A DNA stretch of 64,000 bases from Tubulanus polymorphus (taxonomy: Eukaryota > Nemertea > Palaeonemertea > Tubulaniformes > Tubulanidae). Numbering within the stretch: position 1 is the first letter of the stretch; each line of letters opens with the position of its first letter. The position numbers were made by a program, and so were the translations under genes. The stretch spans positions 17,702,001-17,766,000 of the forward strand of contig NC_134025.1 of assembly GCF_964204645.1 (NCBI RefSeq). The letters are read 5' to 3'. Under the pieces are notes generated by a model, which did no database searches, was not told where the DNA came from, and worked only from the letters and a program-made list of their open reading frames with translations. Positions 35,918-46,906 of this stretch are shown piece after piece.

Positions 35918-35930
35918 AATTACGAATAAA

Positions 35931-36119
35931 ATGAGTAAGGCCACACCAAAGAAATCCTGTTTCTCGGACGGGGCAATCACCAAAATGGGTAGGTAGGTAG
36001 AGAATGTTTATGCCCCACAACGTGTTGTGGTGGCACTGAATTCACTTTGGCGTCTGTTCGCAGTGGTTTCTGTTCCCTGGCACCTTAACCCTATGACAGA
36101 TTTCCTTCCAATTCTATAC
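35931..36119. other. Short spacer
   Basis: Contains a palindromic acaacgtgttgt (36018). Nothing else recognised. Confidence 0.3.
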
Positions 36120-36600
36120 ATGTGGTTGTGTTGTACTATATGAGGTTAGTAACTGATTAGATTTTGGGTCATGTAGGTCTTAGGACAATGTCACAGGAAG
36201 CCATTTTGTAAATTTCATTTCCGGGCTCTAACTCAAAAACGGTTTAAGATAACTTAATGAAATTCTATGGATTGGTTATCCTAGATACCGTGGGTAAGTG
36301 AATAGATTCCGGGTCCTGTTGGTCAAAGGTCATGGTTACTAGAAGTTGTTATGTATTTTTCATTTCCGGGCTCTATCTCTAGACGGTTTGAGTTAATTTG
36401 GTTACTTTTTTGGATGGGTTTTCCTAGAGACTGTGAGTAACTTGATTACATTCGTGTTCTGTAGGGTCAAAGGTCAAGGTCACGAAGAGCTGTTTTGTAT
36501 TTTCAATTTCCGGGCTCCTTATTCATAAATGGTACAAGATAACTTTGTGAAATTTCCTGCCTGTATAAATAGGTCGACATACGCTTGGGGTGTATCTTAC
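36120..36600 (+). repeat. Tandem repeat, ~144-bp units, about three copies
   Basis: The marker tttccgggctc occurs at about 36218, 36363 and 36507, spaced 144-145 bp. Each unit also carries a ggtttaagataactt-like block and ggtcaaaggtca. The array ends in ggggtgtatcttacactc, then caggcgtttcacctgatg. The architecture is that of families A and B but the sequence is unrelated. Confidence 0.6.
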
Positions 36601-37469
36601 ACTCAGGCGTTTCACCTGATGTGGGGGCATCAGTCGTCTTCAGCGATATTCTAGGATTCTTTTTTCTTTTATAGAAAAATGGGGTAGATCAACGTAAATA
36701 ATTTTTATTGGACCAAATGTTTAGTCAGGAACATGATTAACAGCTAGTAGACTACAATAATTAAAAGAAATTGAGGTGTTTGTACAATTATACAACCTAT
36801 AAAACCTATTGCACAATCTATACAGATATATTTTGAACATATTTCACGGAAATCCTGGAATTTTACAATCCAAGGTCGCCATCGATATCCGATTAGCAAA
36901 GTTGTCTGAGCATGGCTGCACCATTTCCAGAATCAAATTGTTATATCCGATACAATATAATATTTTTATGGTGTTGATCTCGGTACCGACATCACGATTT
37001 GATTAAAAAGAAAAAATGTTTACAAGAATTAACAAGAATGGAGAATTTGGTAGTCGGTCGGCTGCATATATATTTTTTGAAAAAGTTATTTCATAACCAA
37101 AAGCTCATAACCAAAAAATTCGAAAAGAAGTGTACGAATTAAGGAATAAGTAAAACGACAATCACAACCGAAGAACGTACTACATGCATAAGATAGCTAT
37201 GATTGAATGTTCTGCAAAGTTGAAAGCGTTTCACGTAAAACATTTTTGAGGTCTTATTATTGCTCATCGTATTTTGGATGGTCTAAATTGGTCCTAGCAG
37301 CACAGCGCAAATCTCTGAGTGATTTCATGCAAAATTGAGATGATAGTAAGAGATATACCTGTACTATCGATATTCAACTCGACTCTACCTACTTATTTAG
37401 GTGGAGTCGATGACTACATACTACGGGATTTCCTTATGGCACTGGTTTTCAAATGCGTTATTGTTCAAG
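36601..37469. other. Non-coding intron DNA
   Basis: No supported feature. Confidence 0.4.
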
Positions 37470-37620
37470 TTACGGGACATCAGTATAAAATCATGAAGAG
37501 GGACATTTGATACTTTGGGACATATATATATCGTAAATGCAATATGATTCTAGTTGCGGGACATCAGTACGAAACCATGAAGAGGGACATTTGACACTAT
37601 GGGATATATATATATATGAT
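37470..37620 (+). repeat. Tandem duplication of ~80 bp
   Basis: Two adjacent copies of a unit containing gggacatcagta and atgaagagggacatttga, each followed by a tatatata stretch. Confidence 0.7.
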
Positions 37621-37699
37621 AAACACCCCATTAATTGGTTTTAAAATTATACCCCATTTATCGGTTTTAGATAGACGTCCCGCTACTCTACCTATGTAA

Positions 37700-37700
<1 letters not shown>

Positions 37701-37778
<78 letters not shown>
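37701..37778. repeat. (TA)n microsatellite
   Basis: A pure run of 39 TA dinucleotides. Confidence 0.98.
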
Positions 37779-37780
<2 letters not shown>

Positions 37781-37881
37781 ACGTCGTTCTAGACAACGGC
37801 GGTGTTTCGCAATGATGTTGTAAAAAAAAGATTTCAGAGATTGTAGCTCCGATTTTATGAGCCGCTTTTACGGTCTGTTCT

Positions 37882-38402
37882 TTAACCCTTACAATACCAC
37901 TACCGTATGGCACAAATTGGCAAGCTAGCATACCAGTACCGTATGTGATACGGTATCGCTTAACCCTCCTACTAGATGGGCATATCTATCAGTTACAGCC
38001 GGTGCTGCCATCTGCATAAAATCCAAGATGGCAGCAGCCAGGAAAAAACAATTTGGATGGATGAAACGGTTCAGCAGCTTGTATATGATGCTGACAGTGA
38101 TGCTGGTGACTTGGAATTTGGTAGTAAACAAATTGAGAGTGACAACGAATATGACAGTGCAGCACAGATGATGAGACTTAGTCAGAAAATAGGTTTAGCG
38201 GCGGCAATGATTTTGATGATGAAAATCAAATCAGTGACATTTTTTTAGACCCTGTTGATCCGGTTGTCATGGCAACGGACCTCAATAACAATAATGATGA
38301 ACCAGAAACTCTCCATCCTCAAGGTCACATATATCCAAACTATTTGTCTAATTTGTAAGCCCAAAAATTATCGACACCATGGTATATAATATATCAGTGT
38401 CA
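37882..38402 (+). mobile_element. piggyBac element fragment (5' end plus inner 3' part)
   Basis: It starts TTAACCCTTACAATACCAC, the TTAA-plus-CCYT start of piggyBac. Downstream lies a broken transposase start: the frame around 38060-38160 gives WMDETVQQLVYDADSDAGDL, then an acidic ESDNEYDS stretch typical of piggyBac N-termini. An internal deletion joins this to the ccagaaactctccatcctc block, also present at 51126. The element is cut at about 38403, where a Penelope-like end begins. No 3' terminus is present. Confidence 0.7.
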
Positions 38403-38540
38403 AATACATAGTACGCCTGATTATGGCTAACAGTTTTTAGCCGAAACGTCTATAATCATTGTGATATAGAATTTTTCAATCTTGGCTTTGTTATTGTGGG
38501 ATTTCTCTCGTCATCATCATACACGGATATTGTGTATCTT
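38403..38540 (+). mobile_element. Penelope-like terminal fragment with hammerhead-like motif
   Basis: At 38416-38450: cctgatta, stem ggctaa/ttagcc, then GAAACGTC. Downstream ttgttattgtgggattt and cacggatattgtg match the end of Penelope-like element 1 (32000-32090, opposite strand). The core is mutated (CTGATTA). This is a solo end inserted into the piggyBac fragment. Confidence 0.6.
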
Positions 38541-40312
38541 CTCATCTATTCAACATATTTTGTTCATTCAGCCAATCAGGGTGCATTAAAAAATATTCAG
38601 CCCGGGCGCATACTGGCGGAGGCTTTCTCGAACAAACTTCACTGAGGTTCACACGCGAAAAAAAGGCCGCCTCAATATTTCCTGAATCGACAAATCTTTT
38701 TAGTTCACAGTTCACCCCAAAACTTCAAATACGAGCCCCTGTGGACTTATCAGCAGCTTAGTGAAATTTTGCTGATAGCATTTTATTTTGGTGCAAAGCC
38801 ATTGCAATCGACAGCCCCAATGTTTATTACAAAGTAATAATACAATATTTATTTAAACATATAAGTTATATTTGAAAACCCTGGACTGGGATTCATAGAT
38901 GTGGAAGAAAAATAGTCCCTGGGAACATTTTGATATCGGTCTGTTATAACCATGGTTTCTCATTGTAAATATGGTGTTTGTCACCCAGATTAAGGATTTA
39001 CCCCTAGGGATAACTTTGATACTCAGTCCAAGAAACCAGGCCCTGGTATAAACAAACTGAGTATACATCCAGGTATCATTAATTTCACCAGGTAAAAATT
39101 AAATTGGTGATTACTATACTCTTTGATACATTTAGACCAACATACAGGGTAAATCATATAATGATAAAATTTAGGCTTCATGAAAAAAGGCAGGTGGACT
39201 TAAAAAATACCCTTGATTCCAGATAGATAAGTGTTAGGAATAATCACGGGCCTATAAAGAATAAAATATTTTCTTCGATAAATGAAAGTAGATTATCTAC
39301 ATTACTGAGGTATTGGCAATTATGGTTTGATATTGATTGGGGTTTATGAAGAGATGCAACAGCAGCAGCAGCCCTATGCTGCATGTAGTTTACTGGCATT
39401 AACTAATGCCAACCTTCATCACCGGCTTATACAGTATAATAAGTAATGACAAATTGCAAAAAAGATACATACAAATTATAGACATCCTTAAGCCACATAC
39501 AGCTATGAGTTTGTGAGAAAAAAGAAAATGAAAAAAAAAATAAAATAAATAAATAAAATAGAGGATTAGAAGACAAACAGTCAATGTCAATTTCTATTGT
39601 CCAAATAAGTGCTGTGCTGGCAGGGACCATGGTCACGAGGCTGTACACAAAGCAGTGCTAGCACAGTCAAATCTTTCTGAAACACCATTGGCTAAACCGG
39701 GATGCTTAGCCTTAACATCCCGGTTCATACATCTCTATTATGTTTGATGGATCGTGTGATAATTCACTGAATGAACAAGAAATTGTTTGTATGAAGTACA
39801 TTGACAAAACTGGCGCTGCTGTTACAAAATTTATTGGGTAACGGAAAACGATAATATCTATCCCTTGATAAAAAGCATGAAGGACTAACACGTTTCACAT
39901 ATAATGATTATGATTTTTTATGAGTTGTAGTTCCTGACATGTCCACAGCTTCTAGTATTAAGGATGGTGTCGATGGAAATGACCAAGATTGGGATTAACA
40001 TGGAACATCATCTGCACATGGTGCCTCCGTCAACTTTGGACCTGTCAACTTCGTGGTCTGATAACACAGCATCAGAATGAATGCGACTCCGTGGTAGCTG
40101 TGCATTGTGTTGCACATTGCATGGAACTGTCGCTTTAAGATGCCTTTAAGCAAACTTACTTCACTGAGGTAAATTTCATATCACTGCAGTCTAGGTAAGA
40201 GAATTTCGCAAAGTAATAAATGGCTTAGAAAAAATAAGTGGAGTGGTTATTCTGCCAAAACAATATATAAACGTATATATAAACATATGTATGTAGAATA
40301 TATATTGGAATT
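38541..40312. other. Non-coding intron DNA
   Basis: Contains an A-rich (aaataaat) stretch at 39530-39560 and a short hairpin tggcattaactaatgcca (39399). No exon recognised. Confidence 0.4.
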
Positions 40313-41860
40313 TGCACTTGTACGGTACCTAATCCAATGAAACGCTCGCCATTTGGCTATCCCATAATTACGTTAGTAGCGACGGAATTTCCAGGTTTGC
40401 CCATATATCCAAATAAATTGCCCATGGGCAAAGTGTGGTTTACCTTGAAAGCTAGAGGTTGTTTGGAGTAAGGGCATTGCTTGAAAAATCCTTTTAATTC
40501 GTGACTTCAAAGTTCCACAAGTTTATATTGTATTTTATCTTTCTTAAAGAATTATTTTGTAGTCAAATAAGACCAAAGATATACATTTGGTTACAGTCCA
40601 CGTCCAAAAGTTTGTAGGGTACAGGTAGGCGTGGCAGGGAAATTATTTTATATTTTCAAAAAAAATATGTTTCACAATATGAAAAAAATACTCAAATAAG
40701 GCCATCCCAAAATAATTGTCTGTTTGCCGTAACACCGACTTAACTTTTCAGGATGAGTCAGTAGGTAAGAAAAAATTTTTTTCCCTAAATTTTTGGGCAA
40801 AAAAAAAATTTATCACCTTTTTACATGGAAACAATATCGGAAAAAACATCTACGTTGTGCACTGGAAATTTGTCTAATAGCGTAGATTTCGAGAATATTT
40901 CTAAAATTATATCTTCGTCCAGAGCGTCATCTCTGTGTTAAAAATGAAACAGTACATTGGATATGTGCGCGGTTTTACGTTACCAGCTTTGATATAGTCA
41001 CTATCAGAATGAATGGCAGCTTATTGGAACACTGCCAGTTTCCTGGAAAACTTAAATTAGGTCAAATTGACAAGGCATGTTTTCACACGATGCACACTTG
41101 AATTCAAACATTTATAATACGTAGCCCATACGTAGGCAGTGGGTCGGTCGGCCGTTTTTATCAAAATTTATTTCAATGAATCCCAGAAAAAAGTTTTCAC
41201 TTGGTACCTTGGAAGTCGGGTCGGTCGGGTTACGGCAAACAGACCATTAATATGGGATGGCCTAAAATTCATATGATGTCACATATCAGAGGGTGGCTGA
41301 ATATTGGGTCATGGAAACCTCTTCCAATGTTGGCCGCGGAAGTTAAAATATCGGTACAGAAGAAATCGGTTATTAGATCGTTTTAAATCCTGGAATTTAC
41401 GACTACAATATTCAGACCTCGACCTATACTTTTAGTTTGCTGCTTAATATTTTCATTTCACAAGAAATTACAAGTTATTACAAATTCTATCAAACAGATA
41501 ACACAGCGCTCATCTTCTGCTACGATTATCAGCCTATTTTCATGTCAAACGCGCACGCGTTACAGCATCACCTTGAGTAGTGTACTGTACGATCTTGTGT
41601 GCGTGTGTCGTGTAGCACTCTGCGCGCGCAGGTGGAGGCCTCGTGTAAGTGAATGTTCGCTTACACTTCAATGTCAATCAAAACAATCACCGGGTATTAA
41701 AATGAAACAATACCTATGGCGGATGTGTGAAATAATTACATCCTCACCAGCAATGAGCATTTAAAATTTGCACGTATACAGCACCTAGTCCAATGAAACG
41801 TGCGCCATTCTATGGCTTTCCCATAATCATTTCAGTAACGCAGGAATTCCCCGTATATCC
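40313..41860 (+). repeat. Pair of ~90-bp direct repeats, 1.46 kb apart
   Basis: 40313-40400 and 41773-41860 share a cctaatccaatgaaacg-like start and a cccataattac/cccataatcat stretch. The spacing suggests a duplicated segment; no LTR-type ends (TG...CA) or coding lie between. Confidence 0.45.
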
Positions 41861-41895
41861 CAAAAACAGCCAATCCCATTCTCTCGTAGAGACGT

Positions 41896-42275
41896 CGCCC
41901 CCCAATCAAGGTCATTGCAATTTTATACGCAAGAACTAAGAATTTTCCCGCCAAAAACAGTTTTTCGTAGAATTTTAACTCAGTTGACCATGTACATCGA
42001 CGGAGGTTCGCCATGTCTTCAATCGAATCGATTATACGTCGTTTAAGCCGAGAACCAATGAAACAAATGCTCGCATAAAAAAACATACCGCGACTTTACA
42101 TGAATCGGCTCAATCACATTCGCTTTTTGTAACAAGCCCCCCCCCTTAATCGAGCTCATTGCAACCTTATATGCAAGAGCTAAGAATTTTCCCGCCGAAA
42201 ACAGTTTTTTTGGAGAATTTCAATGCAGTTGACCATGTCATCGATGGAGGTTTTGCATGTCTTCAATTGCAAAAA
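41896..42275 (+). repeat. Tandem duplication, ~235-bp period
   Basis: A ~135-bp unit (aatcaaggtcattgcaa ... agaattttcccgcc ... gttgaccatgt ... catgtcttcaat) occurs at 41896-42028 and 42129-42273 with ~15% divergence by eye. Confidence 0.6.
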
Positions 42276-42439
42276 ACGTACCGCTCGGCTCAATGCCAAC
42301 TCCACTATCACTAACAAACGTTAAACAAAAATGTGTAAAAAGTGCAGATTTCAGCAATTGAGAAGGCAATTTGATACGTATCTACATCCCCGCGAACCCT
42401 GAAGACCCTAATCTTTAGTATCTGAAAATCATAAGTGAT

Positions 42440-43205
42440 TAAGATTTTCTAACCTTGACCTTCGACCCTAGAACTCCAAAATCAGTAGGGTTCATCCTCT
42501 CCCCGATTATTATACTGTGAAATAGCTATGTCAACCTATCAATGGTTCTTCTTGAATCAAATTTTCGCACAAATGACCCCTACTAAACTTGACCTTTGGA
42601 ACCAAACATCATCAGTGCACATCCTCTCCCTATGGGTAATCAAACCATGATATAGCATTGTCCTGCTATGAATGGGTCTTCTCGAATCGCATTCACAAGG
42701 TTTCACATAAATAATTTCTAGTGTCCTTGACCTTTGGACCCCAAAATCAATAGGGCACATCCTCTACCGAGGGGTAATATTACCATGTAATATCATTCTC
42801 CTACTATCAATGGTTCGTCTTAAATACCATTCACAAGGTTTCATATAAATGACCTATAACGACCTTGACCTTTGATCTTTTGACCCTAAAACCAATATGG
42901 CACATCCTCTCCCTAGGAATAATCATAATATGTAATATCAAAGTCCTGCTCTTAACGGTTCTTCCTGAATCATGTTCACAAGGTTTCACATGAAAAGCCT
43001 GTAGTGAACTTGACCTTTGATCCTTGGACCCAAAAATCAATGCGGCACATCCTCTCCCTAGGGGTAATACTGCTATGTAATATCATAGTCATGCTATCAA
43101 TGGTTCTTCTTGAATCGCGTTCACAAGCAGATGCGGACAGACGGACAGGGGCGGATACCATGTCCCCTGCCGGCAGCTTATGCAGTGCGGGGGACAAGAA
43201 TGGCC
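42440..43205 (+). repeat. Helentron-like repeat family B, copy 2
   Basis: Five or so units of ~137-146 bp carry cacatcctctccc-type marks at 42618, 42755, 42901 and 43046 and a ttgacctttg block. The element ends with a gacagacggacagg run and the hairpin-prone tgtcccctgc...gcagtgcgggggaca (43160-43197). Confidence 0.6.
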
Positions 43206-43507
43206 ACCTGTCAGCCATCTTGACACTGGCAGGAACAGTTTTTTGGCTGAAGAAGTGTCTAGGGTTTAATAACTCGGGTTTTTTTATCAGTTTCATGGTA
43301 TAGGATATTTTTTGACTGTTTTAGCCATAGACCTATCTGATCTATATAAAAATCAGGTAACTACATTGACTAGTCTCATCAAAATCATTATTACGTTGCC
43401 AAGGGACATATTTAGTTAACATGGATCTTGTTGAATAATGCTGAATAATAAATCTTTAAACAACCGCCGGAGGTTGTGCCCTGGACAAGCTATCTATCTT
43501 GACTTAC

Positions 43508-43584
43508 CTCTTCCAGAAGACAGGTGACTGCCTCAATATCATTGTATGTCTTGGTCATCTGGCTTAGCCGTACATTACGAAGAG
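43508..43584 (-). CDS. TRAK: TRAK/milton exon (start of the conserved coiled coil)
   Basis: The acceptor cttttcag precedes 43584 and a consensus GTAAGT donor follows 43508. The 77-nt exon (phase 1 in, phase 0 out) encodes LRNVRLSQMTKTYNDIEAV, then TCLLEE. Animal TRAKs have QMTKTYNDIDAVTRLLEE here, so the match is nearly residue for residue. The G left over at 61450 plus CT completes an Ala codon, and the GAA GAG end meets the AAA GAA start of the next exon. A 20-kb intron follows. Confidence 0.95.
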
Positions 43585-43889
43585 CTGAAAAGATTATTAA
43601 TATAGTAATGGCATATATTTTCTGGTTAAATAGACAGTGTTGTCAGTGTTCTCCATAAGGAGTATTTGAGGGGCAGGCCCCCTCTTAACAAGAGGCCCAC
43701 AGGCCTTATACCTTCACGACGCAGTAGAAGAAGAATGATTCAGTATTCAAAGTTTTACAGAAAGATTTACATTGTAACGATGTAACAAGTATTAAAATAG
43801 TTAAGATGGTATAGGCTATGTGGCGATAATGTTCATTTTCTGTTAATATATCCTAACATGAAAAGACAAGCCAAGCCCATTTTAGCTGC

Positions 43890-44400
43890 CCCAAGATCAC
43901 ACTCTATGAAAAAATGCATCAAGAATTGGTGTAGGTATCGTGCTGAAAAGAAATCCAAGATGGATGGCAACCCTGGTGGCCATACTTGAACTCAATTTTC
44001 AATAAGGGGTAGACATTTCACCTACCAAAATCCTTACACCTAGTATCATGAAAAAGCATCGAGAATTGCAGGCCGTTTCGTGCTAGACATTCAAGATGGC
44101 TGACCTGGCGGCCATATTTGAAACCCGATAACCTCCATATACAAAAGGCATGGACAGCTTACCTACCCTGATCCTCACACCAAATTTTGTGGAAATCCAT
44201 CAAGAATTGCGGGCTGCATCGTGAAAACAAGAAATTCAAGATGGCCACCCCAATGGCAGCCATATTTGATCACCAATGACATTTTTTTTACAATAGAGGT
44301 GGACATCTCGCCAGACCCAATCTTTAAGCTAATTTTCAAAAAGATTCATCGCAAATTGCAGGCGAATAACTGTGTTGAATTCAATTCAATTCCAGAGGGC
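43890..44400 (+). repeat. Tandem repeat, ~140-bp units, about three copies
   Basis: The marker 'gaattg' after 'catca/gcatcg' recurs at about 43923, 44063 and 44206. Each unit has caagatggc...gcggccatatttga. Same unit length class as the Helentron-like families but a fourth, unrelated sequence. Confidence 0.6.
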
Positions 44401-44949
44401 CTGGCTTAGGCCTATGCAGAAGGAGTCAATAAAGATTCGACTTTTTGAAAAACCAGCACAGATGCCTATTCAAATCACATGTAATTGAAAAATTCAGTGC
44501 TTCTTAGTTTGATGTGCTGTTTTCATCGCGCACGTGGTAAATATCATTGTTTACATCGAACGTCTTCAACAGCTGATACAAACGCACCTGCGTCTGTCAA
44601 TCATCTTAATTGATTCATATACTAAAATGCTCACTATGAAAAAACTATGCGGTGAATCAATCCGGAATTTTTCAGTAAAATGTCAGACACTAGGTACTTT
44701 TCTTTAAAAGTTTATTTGTTGTATGTCATTAACAGTCAGTTATATAATACTTCATTCATAACTTTGAAGCGGCGCGCCGGCAGTGAACGCTCTAGCAAGG
44801 TGAGTCACGTAGGCCAATGATAACACGAAACAGACCACGGTTTTGCTGGTTAAAAGCTTCTCTGCACATAAATTTGAGGGACTGTAATGGACTATTTGTT
44901 GACATTAACCTTTAATAAACTTCGTATGGATACAATCAAGATAATTACA
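44401..44949. other. Non-coding intron DNA
   Basis: Includes a CpG-rich ggcgcgccgg at 44771. No exon recognised. Confidence 0.4.
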
Positions 44950-45034
44950 CCCTAATAAGATAAAATCCCACTATTTACAGATTAAAAGAATTTAAAAACC
45001 AGAATTTATTTATTAAATCTAAAATATTTAAAAG

Positions 45035-45073
45035 ACACGACGTTTCGATCTCACCCTAGAGATCATCATCAGG
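45035..45073 (-). ncRNA. Hammerhead ribozyme core of Penelope-like element 2
   Basis: Read leftwards: CCTGATGA, a perfect stem GATCTC/GAGATC with a short loop, then GAAACGTCGTGTC. CUGAUGA, stem II and GAAA are all canonical. Stem III would be only 1-2 bp before a GUC cleavage site, as in minimal retroelement hammerheads. A partner strand for stem I is not evident, so folding may need a dimer. Confidence 0.65.
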
Positions 45074-45163
45074 TGTGAGAAATAGACTAAAAACAGATAT
45101 ATATACAGGTATATATACAGAGGAAGACAGGTTAATTGAGTAAATTGGTGAGTGAGTAAATAA

Positions 45164-46807
45164 TTAGTGTTTGTCAAGGCATGAAGTAATATACTTAGAA
45201 AGAAGGGAATTATGCGGAGAAAAGCCATTATTTAAATTGGTACTAATATCTGAGTGACGAGTAATTAGGGCAGACTCAACTATGTGGCGTTTAGTGTAAT
45301 TGCTGGAAGTATAAATAATTTCGGCTTTATCAAAATTAAAACGATGACCAGTGTTCCAAACGTGATTGGCTACGCCACTAGCCGGTTTTTGATTTATTAT
45401 ATCCTTTTTGTGTTCCGAAATTCGAGTTTTTAAATCACGACCAGTTTCTCCAAAGTAAATTTTATCACAGCCAAAACGAGGAATTTTGTAAACTCCGCAG
45501 TCCAAAGGTTTAGATTGATTGTTTTTTACCAAAGTCTTACTAATTTTGTTTTCAAACGTGAAAATGATTTGTTTATCCAATAAAGGGAGAGAGTGACGAA
45601 ACTTTTCCAAAACAGGTACATACGGAACTACAATGAACTTTGAAATGTGTTTTTTATTTTCTGGAGGTTTAGAATTGAAGAAAGTACGTTTAGCCTTAGA
45701 AATAGCGATTTTCAAAATGTGATCAGGGTAAGCCAATTTTCTAAGAGAGTTGGATATATGGTCAAATTCAGCCGAAAGGAAGGTTTCATCGCAGATCCGC
45801 AGTGCACGGAGAAAGAGGCCTTGAGCGAGACCGATTTTGATTGATTTGGCAGTAAACGAAAAGAAGTGAAGGTATGCCTCGGCGTTGATAGGTTTACGGT
45901 AGACTGAGAAAATCAAATGAGAAAATTTATTGTGAATTAGAACATCTAAAAACGGAATTTGGTCATTTTGTTCCCATTCAAAAGTGAATTTCAAAGATGG
46001 ATATTGGGAGTTGATGAAGTCGATAAAAGAGGTAAGATCAAAATTATCAGAAACTAAGCTCAGAATGTCATCAACATATCTAATCCAAAAGTTAGGTTTA
46101 GAGCCAGCGTACTTAGGGAGAATTTCGGATTCAAAGTGTTCAAGGAAAAGATTAGCCAAAATCGGGGATAATGGGTTACCCATAGCGAAACCGAAAATTT
46201 GTTCATAGAATTTGTCTTGGAATTGGAAATATAAATTGGTAGTACAGAGTTCCAAAAGTTCAAGTAAACATTCTACAGGAAATGGGAGATCAAGATTGGA
46301 GTGCGGGAGTTTTCTTTTTAAGAAATTGAGAGTTGGTTCCAATGGTATATTAGTGAACAAGGAAACAGCGTCGAAAGATATAAATTTTTGTCCATTAGGT
46401 TTGAGATTTTTGAGTTTGTCTAAAAGATCCATATTGTGCCAAATGTGAGAATCAGAAAAAGTACCCAAAGCCGGGGAGAGTACTTTAGCCAGATATTTGG
46501 AGAGCCGATATGATGGAGAATTGATATTAGAAATGATCGGTCTTAACGGTAAATTGGGTTTATGAATTTTTTGAAGACCATAAGCATAAGGAAGATTTGG
46601 AAGCCGAGAGTTAAATTTGGAGAGGAAGTCCGAATGGTCAAGAAATTTCTTAGAGATGTTTTTTAAACCTAAATTAAAAGCTGATTGCATCTTTTTCAAA
46701 GGGTTGTTTTTGATGGATTTGTAGAAATTGGAATCACCGAGAATAGCAAACATTTTAGAATTGTAAATGATCAAATCTTGAATAACAATTTTGCCGCCTT
46801 TATCAGC
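45164..46807 (-). CDS. Penelope-like RT plus GIY-YIG endonuclease
   Basis: The open frame of about 547 codons starts at the truncation point. Domains: ADKGGKIVI (DKG motif, residues 1-10), the finger block LPYAYGLQKIHKPNLPLRPI, KFISFDAVSLFTNIPL (motif A), IFGFAMGNPLSPILANLFLE (motif B), IRYVDDILSLV (motif C), VYRKPINAEAYLHFFSF, and the GIY-YIG domain CGVYKIPRFGCDKIYFGETG with RDLKTRISEH and ESALI near residues 425-510. Here GIY is GVY and YIG is YFG. There is no internal stop, so decay is slight. It lacks its original start codon and N-terminus; the fragment probably arrived dead. Confidence 0.9.
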   Translation of the reverse strand, partial: ADKGGKIVIQDLIIYNSKMFAILGDSNFYKSIKNNPLKKMQSAFNLGLKNISKKFLDHSDFLSKFNSRLPNLPYAYGLQKIHKPNLPLRPIISNINSPSYRLSKYLAKVLSPALGTFSDSHIWHNMDLLDKLKNLKPNGQKFISFDAVSLFTNIPLEPTLNFLKRKLPHSNLDLPFPVECLLELLELCTTNLYFQFQDKFYEQIFGFAMGNPLSPILANLFLEHFESEILPKYAGSKPNFWIRYVDDILSLVSDNFDLTSFIDFINSQYPSLKFTFEWEQNDQIPFLDVLIHNKFSHLIFSVYRKPINAEAYLHFFSFTAKSIKIGLAQGLFLRALRICDETFLSAEFDHISNSLRKLAYPDHILKIAISKAKRTFFNSKPPENKKHISKFIVVPYVPVLEKFRHSLPLLDKQIIFTFENKISKTLVKNNQSKPLDCGVYKIPRFGCDKIYFGETGRDLKTRISEHKKDIINQKPASGVANHVWNTGHRFNFDKAEIIYTSSNYTKRHIVESALITRHSDISTNLNNGFSPHNSLLSKYITSCLDKH

Positions 46808-46808
46808 C

Positions 46809-46906
46809 TAGACAAACTCAAAAATCTCAAACCTAATGGACAAAAATTTATATCTTTCGACGCTGTTTCCTTGTTCACTAATATACCATTGGAACCAACT
46901 CTCAAT
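46809..46906 (+). repeat. Inverted duplicate of the RT motif A region
   Basis: From tagacaaactcaaaaatctc to accaactctcaat the sequence is identical by eye to the reverse complement of 46327-46422. It encodes LDKLKNLKPNGQKFISFDAV in the opposite direction and joins element 2 at its truncated head. Confidence 0.92.

Larger units (their letters stand above)
44950..46906 (-). mobile_element. Penelope-like retroelement 2, with inverted head
   Basis: Read leftwards: a ~97-bp inverted copy of its own RT segment (46809-46906), then the truncated frame from ADKGGKIVIQDL to GIY-YIG (46807-45164), then a 3' region with a hammerhead core at 45035-45073. The RT is more complete than in element 1 and includes the DKGG motif characteristic of Penelope-like RTs. 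Confidence 0.88.

Noticed and set aside
37692-37931. A frame full of alternating Tyr-Ile
   Set aside because: Translation of the TA microsatellite.
40313-41860. Possible LTR pair of a small retrotransposon
   Set aside because: The repeats are only ~90 bp, lack TG...CA ends, and no primer-binding site, coding or target duplication is seen.
42440-43205. CRISPR-like or satellite array
   Set aside because: Units are ~140 bp, divergent and without spacers; this is animal DNA and the tail hairpin fits a transposable element better.
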